Assembly: GCF_016859285.1 (NCBI RefSeq)
Contig: NC_053416.1
Location: 14,490,001 to 14,554,000, forward strand
Length of the DNA stretch: 64,000 nt
Direction: 5' to 3'
DNA from: Xiphias gladius
Lineage: Eukaryota; Chordata; Actinopteri; Istiophoriformes; Xiphiidae
Under the pieces are notes generated by a model. That model was not told where the DNA came from. It saw only the letters and a list, made by a program, of their open reading frames with translations, and did not search any database. The position numbers were made by a program, and so were the translations under genes. Below are positions 24,926 through 37,490 of this stretch, piece by piece. The first letter of the stretch is position 1. Every line of letters starts with the position of its first letter.

Positions 24926-27900
24926 TCAGATATAAAGATTACTCTGAACGTCGGTGGTTTTGACAAACTTGCGGAGGACATCTGTGCTCGGAGACGAGTC
25001 GAACTGAGGAGGTAAAGAAACGCAGGGATTATAATGTTAAAAATCAGGATAACAGGGAAGCACTTCAGGTATTTTTTAACAGTAATATAATAAGGCCTCA
25101 TTCACTTCCCCATCATCATGTGGGTTGGTGTTCAAGTACTCTGAAAACTCAAGTGGACTTCCATCAGATCAAGTGAACCATGAACCACCCCTGACTGGCT
25201 GCTTCTCCATAGCAACAGTGGCTGAGACTCATGGGTACTGTAGCATTTAGAGATGTATGCCATTCCAAACTGCCAGTCAAAACATGTTTTTTGAGAAACA
25301 ATGTTGAAATAATTAAAACTGGTTGTCATAACATAAACCTATAGTGTTGTTAGATTACCTGGGAGAGCCCTGTGTTTGTATGTTTAGTAACACAGAGGAC
25401 ATTAAAGATAAACATGAAACAGAAATACAGAACAGGGAGAAAACACTCTTGGAAAAAGCAGCTCCTAAAACTTTGCAGCTCTGTACACATCAGCTGTCAA
25501 AACCTGCAGTAACATCATCGAGTGGTTTGCAGCCAGAAGCGAAACTCATGTGCTGACAATTCGTTCAAGATGTTGGCAATTGTGTGCATCTTTCCTTCAC
25601 TTAAGATATTTGACAAACTGTAAATGAGCTGAGCATCTGCTCTCTTCCCCTTTCTGACCACTCTGACCTTTAGAGAGCCCCCTCAGATGTAAAAAGAACA
25701 GCAGCTCACCTGTATGGACTTCCCAAGTTTGGTTAGTGCAGGCTTGTAGGTCTCCATGGTGACAGAGTCAGGGCCGATGACATCAGTGTAACACTGGTAA
25801 ACAACAGTTGCGATGCCATGGACCTGGCAGTGGTTCAGTACTGATGAAACAGCACAAAGTAGGAGAATGCAAGGTTATCTGACGACTATACAATGGAAAA
25901 AAAACAATCGATGAAGACAGGACAGTTTGACATGAGGTGTATAACCTGTGGGTCCTCAAGGACCAAGGCTCAAGTTCTTTATCCTGATGATACATCTGTT
26001 TGTTTGGACAGTCAATGTCTTTGAGTGCACCAGCACTAAAATGACAAAATCAGGATGCAAGACTATGTGTTCTCAGTGACTGGAAAGGAGCCTAATGGCT
26101 CGATATTTCATTTTGTTGGCAGATGCTTTTGTCCAAAACCACTAACAGTTCTTCCCTAACGTTCACACATCAGGAGAAACTTGGGGTTCAGTGTCTTGCT
26201 CAAGGACACTTCAACAGGAAGAGTAGAGAATCAAACCTGGCTAAAGCTGCCGCTGCTGGTAAAGTTGGAAGGAGCCAATGAAGCAAGGTCCAGTAATCCA
26301 ACATCGTCTTTGTAAATAGGTTGTTTAGTGGTTAAAAGTTTTAAGCTTGAAAGCTCTGAATTGAGACCTCCAGGATTCAGGGCTGTGAAGCAGTCTGAAC
26401 TGTTGGTCTGTGGCGCTAACATTATCTTAACCAGGTACAGAGCGGAGCTCTGATGTCAAACTTACCAGAAATTTGTCTTTATTAGCATTATTTTTCAACT
26501 ATATAGCTGTTATCATTTAATATAAAGACCACTTCAATGTCATGTCAATTTTTAATATTATCGAGTAATGTCAGGTACCACCTTAGCATCTGATTGTGTG
26601 TGATTTAATTTGGTCAATTTTTCTTTTGAACACCAGCTGGTTTATTTCGGTTGAATTGAAGTGTTTGAAAAAGAGAACCCATAGAGACCTGAAACAACAA
26701 GCACCTGTATTACTTTATCTTATTATTCTGTTCAATTCATGTTATTTCACACTATGTAGACCACAAATGCAGTTGCACACATTGCAACTTTACATGTAAC
26801 ATTTAAAAAGTGACACCTAACTGCACAACTTCATAACATAAACACATTAGCTAGAATCAGCAGCACACTGATTTACCAGGCTCCACCTGGAACACAGTGT
26901 CTCAAGATAATTTTTTTCATGGTTTTATTGTGATGTGAATTCCATCTAATCTGCAGGAGAAAGCTGCCAATAGCCAATCTCCAGAGGTCTTACTCTACTT
27001 AACATGCAGAGCATATTGACAGTCGAGATATGCAGCCTTAAAGTGTCTAAAGTGTTTTTGTGCGTGTCTGCAAGTGTGATAAAGGAACAGAGAAAAATCT
27101 GGCCAGTGGACCCCTAGATAATGTGAGTTTGAGAAGGTCTGACAACTGAATAAGTGCCACTGAAAATGTACCATAATAGTACCTGCAGCTGGAAGTCCAG
27201 TAATTATGTTGGGCTGCTCCAATGACTGGCAGACAGGCTGACCACGGAAAGTACCGGTGTGGAGAGAGCGCAGGAAGGGAGCAGAGCTAGTGCATAGATA
27301 GTCTGCTGTCTTGTAATCGGCCACAGAGCTATCTGACAGCACAGTCACATTCAGTTCTCTGTGCTGCAGACAGTCAAAAACCTACAAGAGACATAGAAAC
27401 ACAGTCAGCCCAAAACAGACTGTCTTTCACATTGTTAATCACCCTGAAGAATACCTGCATATTTGACTTTGACCATTGTAATCCAACTATCTGGTAAATA
27501 ATGACTGAAGTGGGTCAGTAGACCATCAAACAAACAAAAAAACAGTCTTCACTCTTGTTGGCTTAGATTCAACAAGTTGCTGGAAACATTCTTAGAGGTT
27601 CTGGCCCATGTTGACACGATGGCATCACGCAGTTGCTGCAGATCTGTCAACTGAACTTGATGTTTTACTCTGTAAACGCTAAAGATTGCGTGAAAATTCA
27701 GTAGATCCGCAGTTTCTGAGATTCTCAAGCCAGCCTATTTGGCAACAACGCTCAAATTCACTTAAAATCAGATTTCCTCCCCATTCTGTTGTTTTGTCTG
27801 ATCAACAACTGACCGCGTCTGCATGCTTTCAGGCACTGAGGTGCTGCTACGTGATTGGCTAATTAGATATTTGCAAGCAGGTGCACAGGTGTACCTAATA

Positions 27901-30900
27901 AAGCAGCCACTGAGTGTTTATGTAATGACAAAGAAGGTTGTTGGAGGGGAAGTAGCTCAATAATTTTGTCTGTCCGAGCGACGGCAATATGATATAATCA
28001 TGTTAAGGTCTTTGTGTTGCTACATTGTTGTGCTTCATGGCTGCAAGGAAACCAACCTGTGTATGGTTGTAAATCTGCTGGGTGTTTGCAAGCTGAGGGA
28101 GGAAACTGCCCTAAATTTCTCTACATCATATTATAATTTAATCACAGTGCCATCCCAATAATTTAGTTGTATAAACGTACCTTTTCTGTCCACTGAAAAA
28201 GCTGGTCCTCTGCAATGTAGCAAATCACTTGGCATATCAAAACCTTCAGGGACAGGAATGCAAGAGACATTTCATTCAACACTTGTGAATCAAACACATA
28301 CTCATGTCTGTGTAGTTTAACTCAAAGACAGGAAGGACTGATACACTGATGGTTGGAAAGTCCAAGGAAAAAGCCACACATAGAGCTCATCAGTTTTTCC
28401 CTGAGCTTGACCTCTGCTTTGCCTGTCTGTGTGGTATTTTCATGTTCAGGTGGGAGTTTCATTAAAATGAGGCAGCGCAAAGAGAGGTGTTGTATTTTGG
28501 TGAAAGCTGTGTGAGGTTTTGCTGAGGACAGACGTCTCAGAGCAATGTCTGGAGTCACTCAGCTGGTAATTTGGTGACTTTTCTCAACAAGGGAAATCTA
28601 AACACTTTGAGGAAATGCACCACAACTGGGGAGTAATATCTAAATATAGAAGTCAACTATTTGAATTAAACTAAATTATTAAATTATTTTCATTATGGAT
28701 TAATCAGCAGATTATTTTGAATTAATGAATTAATTGTTTGCTCTATATAACATCAAAAAACAATGAAAATTGCCTGTTTTATTATCTTAAAGTGCAGGGT
28801 GATGTAATCAGATGTCTTATTTTGCCCACAGTCCAAAACCCTAAAATATTACATTTACTATGATGTAAGACAGAAAAGCAGAAAATTCTTTGAATTGAGA
28901 ACTTGGAACCAGCAAATATTTGTCATTCTTGCTTCACTTCAAATCATAAATCAATTATCAAAATAATTGCTTATTAATTTTCTTTCAATCGACTAATCAT
29001 TGCAGCTCTTTACATACATACTCTAACCCCAACATACCTGCTTGTTGCATGTCATTCCCCATCTTCCTATCCCCCTTCATTTTCAGTCACCCCTCTATGC
29101 TGACACTGTCTCTTGATGCTATCGTCACAGGCAAAAATGCCCAAAAAATACTTAAAAAAAAAAAAAAACACCCACACACACCATCTAACCTATAGTCGCG
29201 TTTAAATCAACCTTAAAAATTAAGGTTAGGATGACATTAACTTCAGTAAATCTGTAATCTATAAAATTAATGGGTGGCTGTTGTAGTATCTGTTGTCCAC
29301 AGCTGCTTTACACTGTGTGAAAGCCTTCTCCTTCAGCTCATTAAATCTCTGCAGCCATCTGAAGGCAGTAGGAGAAGAAATGTGTGATAAATCTGAAGCT
29401 TGCTCGGCAGCACAGTGCGATCACGTACGGCTGTTCACTATGTTAATCTTGATGAAACAGGGAGCAAATGACACCAGGTTGATAGAAAGTAACCACATAC
29501 ACCTCTGCACACATCAGACCAATCGGTTATAACTCTTTTTTCTGACAGTTTATGCAAGAGGCTACAGATTACCAGGGCTCATTAATCCTGTTGCGCTACT
29601 TAATTTCCAACTTTTAGAGCTGAAGTCGTGTTTCATGTTTTAGTCTTTAAATACATCACTGTGCAAACCTTACTATATCACATTAGTTACATATGATGCG
29701 ACCATTTATAAAATGAGATACAGTAGACTTGAGACTGAAATACCGCTTGATGGATGATGTCACAGCTTCAACAAACTTGTGGTTTCAGTGATTCCTTTCT
29801 GTTGTCAGTCTGCATTCCTTATATTTCTCCACAAATTATTCAGCTTTTTCCTTTAATCTGTTGTGTGTTTGTAGCATGAAAATGAACTGGGCACAGCCAT
29901 TGCAATGTTCTCTTAATATATAAGAATTAGGGTTATCAGGTGATAAGGAGCAAACTCATTCAACTGAATGATTATTGAGTTTACAACAGCCTGGTCCGTT
30001 CTGTGGGTTAATATAATAGCAGACACATTCTGAGCTATTTTGCTCAGTGTGTCACTTACTGATGGGTCGTCCTTCTGTCTGTAGAAAACACAAGCTGACT
30101 CCGCGCTGGTTTGCCCAGTTACAGCCCGGCTCCTCTCATTCCACACTGATGCATGTCCCACCGTATCCCAGTTGGCAGAGGTGAGAACGTACATCGACAG
30201 AAACCCTGTGAAGACAGATCCTCTCAGTATTCAACAGCAGGAGGTGACGTAAGGCATTAACCTCTTTATTGACTGCTATGATTTGTACAGTAGTCCCAAA
30301 ACCTGGACTTACTGTATTTGAGCAATGAATTCCCCCTGTAATTTTTCAGACTATTTCTGTTCATAGTTTCCAATATGGTCTGTGGTTCACATTAGCCAAA
30401 AAACAAACAAAAAAACAAAATACATCCATCACCATCTAAACTATAAATACTGAAGGTGTAAGATCTTGGTGTTTATTCATATTAATTTCATGTGTAGTTT
30501 AGATCTGGTTAAAAGTGTGTTGCTTTCTAAAGATTTTGTTTATGCACATAAAAAGTCTGTACATATTGTGAGAAAAAACATTCTTGGAAATCTGCTGTGT
30601 TACTCCTAAGCAGAGCTACTGTCAATGGATTCCTGTATTTTCCATTTTCCTCACAGGGATCATCAAAGTTTCATTTGATCTGTGATAATACTGAGTGCAC
30701 TGTTATAACAACTCATCACAGGTAATGTAGCATACAGGAGCCACTTACTGGCAGCGTTGTGTCCCACAGCGAGGATGAAGTCTGAACACTGCAACTTGTT
30801 TCCAGACCTCAGTGATTCGGAGACTTCAGGGCTCCAGTGAAGATGAACCTCCCTGATGAATAGTGATATGTGTTAGAGAGGGAGGAACAGTTTTGGGACA

Positions 30901-31932
30901 CACTGTCTAACTAAAATTAGAAGATTTTTTTTCGTTTTTAATTCCACCTGAGATACAAGTACCTGCAGTAAACTGGAAGGACAGAAAAGCAGCAAGGCTT
31001 AGGTACAAAATGACCAGTATAGAGAACTAAGTAAGTATCTCATGCAGGTCTCTCCAGCAGATTTGAATCAGCGTATTTCTCAACTTTTTCACATAATTCA
31101 TAAAACAATCTTTGTCTGCTCAAATTAATTCTCTTCAGTAGCGGACATGTGTTACACAATTTCCTGCTCTATCATTGGTCATCACATATTCACAAATTGA
31201 CTTATTGGCTTCCATCTCCAGGGTTGTTATGATGTATGTTGGAGGGTCAATCATGTTCCTCATCTTTCCCAAAGGCCCTCCTCACCTCATCCCTACCAAT
31301 TAATCCTTCCAGCCTTACAAGTAGCCCTGTGGTGTTGTCTACCCCTAAGATTTGGTTTCAATTCAGACGTCACTTTAAGTTTATGTCAGCCTCCACCCTG
31401 ATGCATTGAGTGAAGAATCACCTATCTCCCCCAGAACTCACTGATGCCACTTACATGTTGTGGCAGAGTCAAGGCATTAAGCTTTTTAGAGACCTCTACA
31501 AAGATGACACTTCTTCTGGCTTCTCAGATCTATCCTCAGATTTTAATTTCCTGCACCCCCCATGTTTTGTTACTTTCAAGTGAGACACTGTGCGTCCTCT
31601 CTTTTTCCATGTTACCCTTCCCTCCCCACTCACCAGCCATCGGATGACCTTCTGAACCTAACATCCCAGGAATCACTCATATCCCAATATATATGAACAA
31701 CCCATGGCTTTTGATGGTCATTCTGTTGCCAGAACTAGAACTGCTTGGGAGCGGGAGCTGAGGGTAGATTTTACAGATCGGTGGTGGGATGAACCTGTGT
31801 ACAGAATATATTCCAGTGCACCTTGTGCAAGGCCGGAACTCATACAATTCAAGGTGTTACACAGAGTTCACTATCCAAATATTACAGACCAATGTTTTAG
31901 ATGTCACAAATATATGTATGTATGTATGTATG

Positions 31933-31988
<56 letters not shown>

Positions 31989-32622
31989 CAGTGTATATAT
32001 ATATAGTGTCTTGTATATTTTGATGGTAAACATGGTTTTCATGTATGCTAACATTACAAATATGAGGGCAGCTGTTGTGCCTGAACTGCTCGTCGGTGGT
32101 CTGTGACACACTCACTCTCTACCTCTCTACCTCTCTCTCTCTCTCACTCACTCTCTCTCTCTCTCACTCACTCACTCTCTCACTCACACCTCTCTGCCCG
32201 CGTAAACTGATTTAATATAGTGTGGGTTAGTGTTATTACTGCTACTAGCTACCATTTTGTCACGTAAATTTCATGTGTTAACTTGGCTGGCAAGAGCCAA
32301 CAGATGTCAGTCAAGACGTGGCGTTTGGTACAAAAAAGTTGTTAAAATGCGAGAATGGGAGTCGCACACAGATTCACCACTAAAAGATAATTCACAGGTT
32401 AATTTCACTGGAATTAACTGTCTGCTTCATCTTCTTTAATACTTCCATGCTTACTGACTCATCGCTTCCTGTCTCTCCGTGCTAGCTGGCTAACGTTATT
32501 TACCTCTTTTCCTCCAGCTCTCTGCGGATTTGTTCATCTTCTTCGTTTTCATCGAGGTCCTCGTCGTCTTCTTCCACTGCCCGAGAATACGCCGATAAAA
32601 CTTCACCGAAAAACGTCGCCAT
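24926..32622 (-). CDS. psmg1: Proteasome assembly chaperone 1 (complete)
   Basis: PSMG1 (PAC1) pairs with PSMG2 to guide assembly of the 20S proteasome alpha ring. Seven minus-strand exons (32504-32622, 30749-30852, 30060-30205, 28181-28243, 27183-27381, 25710-25840, 24926-25003) sum to 840 nt, 279 residues plus TGA; the human protein is 288 aa. All junctions keep phase. The N-terminus MATFFGEV matches the family and is followed by an acidic run (about residues 17-31). Internal matches include SANWDTVGHASVWNE, ESACVFYRQK, ADYKTADYLCTSSAPFLRSL and CQSLEQPNIITGLPAAV. The last residues, NLYI, keep the hydrophobic-Tyr-X (HbYX) tail through which such chaperones dock in alpha-ring pockets. The ATG at 32622 is the first in frame. 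Human PSMG1 is on 21q22, so this neighbourhood differs from human. Confidence 0.97.
26110..26245 (+). repeat. Dispersed teleost repeat fragment in psmg1 intron 5
   Basis: Carries TTCAGTGTCTTGCTCAAGGA followed by CACTTCAACAGG and GAATCAAACCTGG, a block order common in many teleost intergenic repeats. It is non-coding, and only one copy is obvious in this window. Confidence 0.55.
27545..27925 (-). mobile_element. Internally deleted Tc1/mariner element in psmg1 intron 4
   Basis: The left part (AGATTCAACAAGTTGCTGGA, then GTTGACACGATGGCATCACG) and the right part (TCTGAGATTCTCAAGCCAGC, then GGTGCACAGGTGTACCTAAT) match from memory the two ends of a Tc1-type transposon abundant in teleosts. The middle, which normally encodes the DDE transposase on the minus strand, is missing, leaving about 380 bases of an element that is usually over 1 kb. 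Such deletion derivatives can only move using a relative's enzyme. It lies antisense to nothing and between two psmg1 exons. Confidence 0.8.
28690..29010 (+). repeat. Family B repeat copy in psmg1 intron 3
   Basis: Contains TTTTCATTATGGATTAATCA, CCACAGTCCAAAACCCTAAA and a closing CTAATCATTGCAGCTCTTT, the characteristic end block of the family. Confidence 0.65.
29038..29172 (+). repeat. SINE-like element with A-rich tail (family F)
   Basis: Carries GCATGTCATTCCCCATCTTC and CTTCATTTTCAGTCA, and ends in AAAAATGCCCAAAAAATAC plus an A run. The GCATGTCAT-CTTTC-CCTGTC order and the A-rich tail match a small element seen at 38655-38825 and, reversed, at 56618-56795. The tail suggests retroposition; the 5' part is missing here. 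Confidence 0.55.
31320..31910 (+). pseudogene. L1-like retrotransposon ORF2 C-terminal fragment
   Basis: In changing plus-strand frames this encodes pieces of the region after the reverse-transcriptase domain of L1-type ORF2: IWFQFRRHFKF, then GIKLFRDLYKDDTSSGFSDL, then ARPELIQFKVLHRVHYPNIT ending ITDQCFRC. The last block matches the conserved C-terminal segment of fish and amphibian L1/Tx1 elements. Stops and frameshifts separate the pieces. It lies in psmg1 intron 1, antisense to the gene, and a TATG/TA microsatellite follows at once, which may have grown from or replaced the element's 3' tail. Confidence 0.8.
31909..31985. repeat. (TATG)n-(TA)n compound microsatellite
   Basis: About six TATG units run into about 24 TA units, directly after the L1-like fragment in psmg1 intron 1. 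The DNA is likely unstable, and neighbouring short open frames of Tyr-Ile repeats are artefacts of it. Confidence 0.95.
32110..32192. repeat. (CT)n / CACT simple repeat near the psmg1 5' end
   Basis: An imperfect CT-rich run with CACT interruptions, in intron 1 about 310 bases downstream of psmg1 exon 1. On the psmg1 sense strand it is a GA-rich tract. Confidence 0.9.
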
Positions 32623-32719
32623 GATCACTGTGTTTCGGGAGAAAAACGAAAGTTTGGCTAGTGATTCGGACCAACAGCCATGACATACATCCGCCACTTC
32701 CGCCGGCAGCAACAACCCC

Positions 32720-35700
32720 TTCAGAATAAAAGCCTCAACCCTAACCCGGAATACTTCACAATAAATTCATAATTTCCGCTAAACCAAGATAAAATAAGAT
32801 AAGAATCTATTGATCCCCAGGGGGTGGAGCATTCAAATTTTACGGAAGAACAAAAGACAGGCATAGATGTAAGGAGGAAGGAAAGAAAGACAAAACAGAG
32901 AATGACATTGAAAACATATATAAGAGATATATGTTTGTATGCTTCATAGATATTATATTATATGTAACCTTTAACATTACACATCATTTGACCAACTATT
33001 AGAAAAATATTGATTGAGTAACACATCTCTAAGTAAAGGTATCTAAATTTGGCACATGGCCAAGGGTCTTTGAGATGCATCTTTTAAATATGCTCCAGCT
33101 AAATCAGAAGAACAATATGACTTACGGCTTAATCATGCCTTATATTACATTAAAGGATATGTTTATGTCTGTCTTAAAACAACCCCCACATGCCCATATG
33201 AGAGTAGAAACAATTGTCAGTCAATGCAAATGTTCCTGTTGTCCAAACTGGTTCTATAATCCCTATTGCAATTCTAAACTTAGAGTCTTTTTAGTATGAT
33301 ATTACCTCTTTGTGTTTCACACTACATTGAGGGAGGGAAACACTCCGAGAATTTTAGTAGTAAGATGATTGTAAATTTAGAAGATACCCACTTGATCTGA
33401 TTACTTAAGATTGCTGAAGCCTCCCATTACCTCCAAAGAATGAGGACTGTGGATCTCTTCCCCCATCAGTTACAGTGGAATCCTGTTAGGATGGGACCTT
33501 TTCATGTATGAACAGGAGGAATGGTTACAGCAATCAATAATTATTTCAATGTACATATGATAGAATTGAAAAAATGTGAACTTCTCTGTTAATCATAATT
33601 TTCACCATGATAAAAAAAAATCATACAAACAAGATCTGACTAAATATTTCAAATGCACAGAAATACCTTCGGTTGAGCAGCTCAAACACACTGTCCATGC
33701 ACACAGACAAAGTGTAACACCAGTCGCCTCACACAGTCCTTGTGGGAAGTTCAAAGCCCAGGGCTGCAAGCATGAGTACTGCCTGTCCAACATATTTCTG
33801 CCTGAGCGATTCGCTCAAATCAATGAATGATTTAAGGCTGTGGCTCTCCAGTGGATTCACATTGTGTGTGGTTATACAATGCATAGGGGTCTTAAATATG
33901 ACTAACAATTAGTGTAGGAACACTTGGTGTGCTATTTTTAGCCCTTGTGCCAATCAGGGGTAAACCTGACATGCCAGCTTCTCACTGGTAATACATAATT
34001 AACACCAGGGGAAAAAGCAGGGAAACATAATTTCTAAAGGATGCTGGCATCATCTCCAGTTGTATAGCTAGCTGGAAACATAAGCCAAGTCATGTTAGGG
34101 TAAATAGGCCTCAAGTTGACTGCAGAACATCCACCCTTTCCATTGTGTTGTATAATTCATTTTCCTGTAAGCTATGCCCTGGGAGATGAGGGACAAACAG
34201 AAATGTGATGACATCAGCACAGCCATAAACATACTTCATTGTCACCAGAAAATGCCCAGTGTTGGAAAGACAAATTGGTTTGCAGGACAAAGCCTGGAGT
34301 AGAATTGAGAGTAAGGTTTATTACCAGTGCTGTGCAATAATGTAGCAGGAGGCCATAAAGTAGCAGCAGAAAGGCTTCCTGTCACAAAATGGAGCAACAT
34401 GCTAGGAGGAAGCTTCAGGCTGCTGTTAACATAATTGATAGTAGAGAGAGGGAGGGAGGGTGGGAGTAAAATCCTCCAGGCTCACGACAGCGAGAGAGGA
34501 ATGTCAACAACAGGTCTAACAGGGAATATGTCCGCACCACCGACCATTAAAAAGGGGACAGGACAAGACTGTCAAGGGGACACAAAAGCATCTAGAATGA
34601 GCCTGGCTGTCTTTTCTTTTCCCCAACAACAGCAAGGCCTGAGGATGGTGATAGCCACTCACTTCATCTTTCCATCTGTCCTACACTTTGGTCAAGAGCA
34701 GCAGGTCCCTCCCGCTGGCCAGACTGCCACGCAGGTTGGCAGGAACGTGCACAGACAGTTTAATGAGCGGAGGTTCAATTAGAAAAAAGCAGCCAGTGGA
34801 AAAGAGAATGATTTTGATGTATAAATAGATCTTTTTTGACATATTGAACCATACTAAGAAAGAGCAGAACTAACCACTAATACAAGGATACACAGAACAT
34901 GGAATATTTATTTTTCTTTTTATGTTATTTTTAACCTTACCTAATCATAGTCACCAAAAGTCACAACTAGCAAAACAGGCCTTTGTAATGCAATGAAATT
35001 GGTAACACTTTGCAATAGGGTACACAGAATCATTGTAGTTACCAAGTGAGTCTGGAACAACTTGATAATTGATGAACTGCTAATGATTATTTCATAAGTA
35101 ACCCTGCAATCAATATAAACAAAAAAAAAAAGGGTAAGTAATAGTACTTTAGAATATCTTTTTTTTATTTATTTATTCATTTATCTTTGCATAAACCTAG
35201 ACTCCATTAAAATAAAAACAATGGCATCTCATTACTGCATGGATTGTGCTACCTTACAGCATTACAGAAATGAATCAGAAATACTGCAATACGCTTCAGC
35301 AGGCTTCACTTTCATTCATTTTTTTCTTTCATTTTGTCTTTGCTATACAAAACTGAACATACATATATAGGATAGCTAAAGGTGTACAGCAGTGCGAGTC
35401 AACCCTCTCTTCTGCATTAGGACACAATTTCTCATCCACATCATACCTTACATCCTCTCTTGCCCGCTTTCCTCATCTGGCACAAGTCCTTCATAGAGGT
35501 CATCCAGGAATGAAATGAGATGCTCAGTGCTGTGGGGCCCAGTTAGTGGTTTATAAATATATTTATCTGCTACCACTTTATAATACAGCTCGCGATTTAA
35601 TGTTTCATTTCGTTTGTTTCATTGTTTGAATCAGGAACAGATAAAATACTTAGTGGTTCCTACTGGTCCTTAAATGTAGGTACATTGGAAGAAAACAAGA

Positions 35701-36100
35701 CTATGGTGAACAAGGGAAATTCTACAGGAAAAGAGAAATAAATTCAACTCTATGTATTTTTGTCACCACTGGGTACATACGGGACACACTACTGGGTAAC
35801 AAAACTGAAATTTATGAGAAAGATGTGATAACCTTGTTTTTTTTGCATGAATAAAGGAGAGAACAGCCGCGAGTAGGCTACCTAATCATTACTGAATAAT
35901 GTAAAATGCACGTTGACAAAGGTTATTGAGGTGTGTAGGAAAAAATACAATATAAAGAGGGGAGCTCAATGACATCCACGCTACAAGGATTTATTATCAT
36001 GTCGTCTACTTCGTTATATATTTAACACTATTTTCCAATTTTTTTAGTTTTGTTACCCAGTATTGTATCCTGTTGGCACCCAGTACTTAAAAAAACACTT
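32720..36100. other. Gene-poor AT-rich region upstream of psmg1
   Basis: No recognisable gene was found. An 84-codon plus-strand open frame (33576-33830) with several Cys and His residues has no clear splice sites or familiar motif, and a 115-codon frame at 34435-34782 looks like chance. The rest is AT-rich spacer with short A runs. Confidence 0.5.
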
Positions 36101-36484
36101 AAGAATTTAATTTAGAATAGAATAGAGAATAAACAAGTGACTTAAAGTTAAGGTGAACAGATGGGTTTTAAGTTTCGATCTAAAGCACTCAACAGAGTTT
36201 GACTGTCTGTCCAGAGAATATTTAATTATTGTGGAGTATAATGCACACTGCGGCCTCTCAGGGCTTTAGACCTTTTTGGGGGACAAATTTAGAAGCTCTT
36301 AAGCAGGCTTGGTCAGACACAGACACCGCTAATGTGGTACTGGAAAGGTGTGAGGAGACGGTGTTTCCGAAGCTCTCTGACCATCCAACAAGCAGTTCGG
36401 AAGGAGCATAAAGCCTGCTTAAACTGGCCCCTATCACCAACATACATATGCATGAAAACTGGAGAGGTCTTAAGAGAATGTTAC

Positions 36485-36765
36485 GTGAGACCACCGAGTG
36501 TTCATCAGTCCAGCATTTATTTCCATATTTATAGTTTTCACAGAGGGATGGATTCTTTCACACACACCTACAGCCATACACCCATTCTATCAGACCACCT
36601 ACAAACATTCACATGTACACATAGGGGCAAATTTGAAATGTGCACTCCAGCTCAGCTTCTTGTCTGTGGCTGGTGGGAGGAAAGTGGAGCGCCTGGAGGA
36701 ATCCCACGCAGACAGAGAACATGCAAACCCCACATGGAGAGGATCAGTTGCTTAGGAACCGAATT
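36485..36765 (+). repeat. Dispersed teleost repeat with GTGGGAGGAAA-CCCACGCAGAC core
   Basis: Blocks GGTGGGAGGAAAGTGGAGC, GGAGGAATCCCACGCAGACA and GAACATGCAAACCCCACATG follow each other as in a repeat found throughout fish genomes. Several long open frames cross it, but their composition is that of the repeat, so none is called as a gene. Confidence 0.7.
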
Positions 36766-37065
36766 GTTCATCAGTTGTGGGTGTGATCACTTTTGAGCAA
36801 GGTGTGGGTTTTATTCATATGAACTTATGTCTAAATGGAAACAGGGCTCTGATAATGCTCATAGTGCCTCGAGGTGGGTGGATACGGTGAACTCCTGATG
36901 ATTTGCCATCCACTAGCTGAAGAAAAGATCAATTTAACGTCAGTGAGTGAACTGTGAAGAAAGGGGTGTTAAGAGAAGTTTGAGGTTTTATGAAATATAT
37001 ATAAACACGACTACTGACTGAATTTTATGTTTTTCAAATGGAAACAGTGTGGAAATTCACCCTTT

Positions 37066-37092
37066 AATTTAATTTAATTTAATTTAATTTAT
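37066..37092. repeat. (AATTT)n pentanucleotide repeat
   Basis: About five tandem AATTT units in the psmg1 to C11orf87-like spacer. Confidence 0.9.
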
Positions 37093-37338
37093 GAATCAAT
37101 GTTTTGATTTAGTTTAGTTTTACAGGGCTTACGGAATAGAATGATGTAAATGAATATCACCCCAATGTCCACTTTCCTCATTTTGGAGTAAGTAGTACTG
37201 GTAAACATGCTTGTCATTAGCTCCCAGAGATTATCTGTTACATATCAACCTGAAATTTGGTACTCAAGAGATGTGGGAACCAGGGAATGTAAAATGTAAA
37301 AAAAAAAAAAAAAAAGGGTAAAAAGAGTTTTACCTTAC

Positions 37339-37490
37339 TTGATCTCCTCTGTCTCTGCATCCTGCTTCTGGGTCAAAAGAATTGCCAGTTTTGTCATAGA
37401 TTGGTAGATGCCTGGAGACATCTGCAGAGGATTGTCATGGATGGCATATTGCAAGAGAGGACTGAAGGTGACATGGACAAGAACTTGTAG
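37339..37490 (-). other. Orphan exon-like segment, unidentified
   Basis: A minus-strand open stretch of 50 codons flanked by a pyrimidine-rich acceptor (TTTGTATTCAG) and a consensus donor (GTAAGG). The translation includes SPLLQYAIHDNPLQMSPGIY and ends LTQKQDAETEEI, with an amphipathic, exon-like look. No partner exon was found on either side within about 5 kb, and I do not recognise the protein. It may be an exon of a long unrecognised gene, a relic exon, or chance. Confidence 0.25.

Noticed and set aside
31704-32115. Open frames of Tyr-Ile repeats on both strands
   Set aside because: They are translations of the TATG/TA microsatellite joined to the L1-like fragment.
36332-36796. 154-codon plus-strand open frame
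   Set aside because: It runs across a common dispersed fish repeat (36485-36765); composition follows the repeat and there is no independent coding sign.
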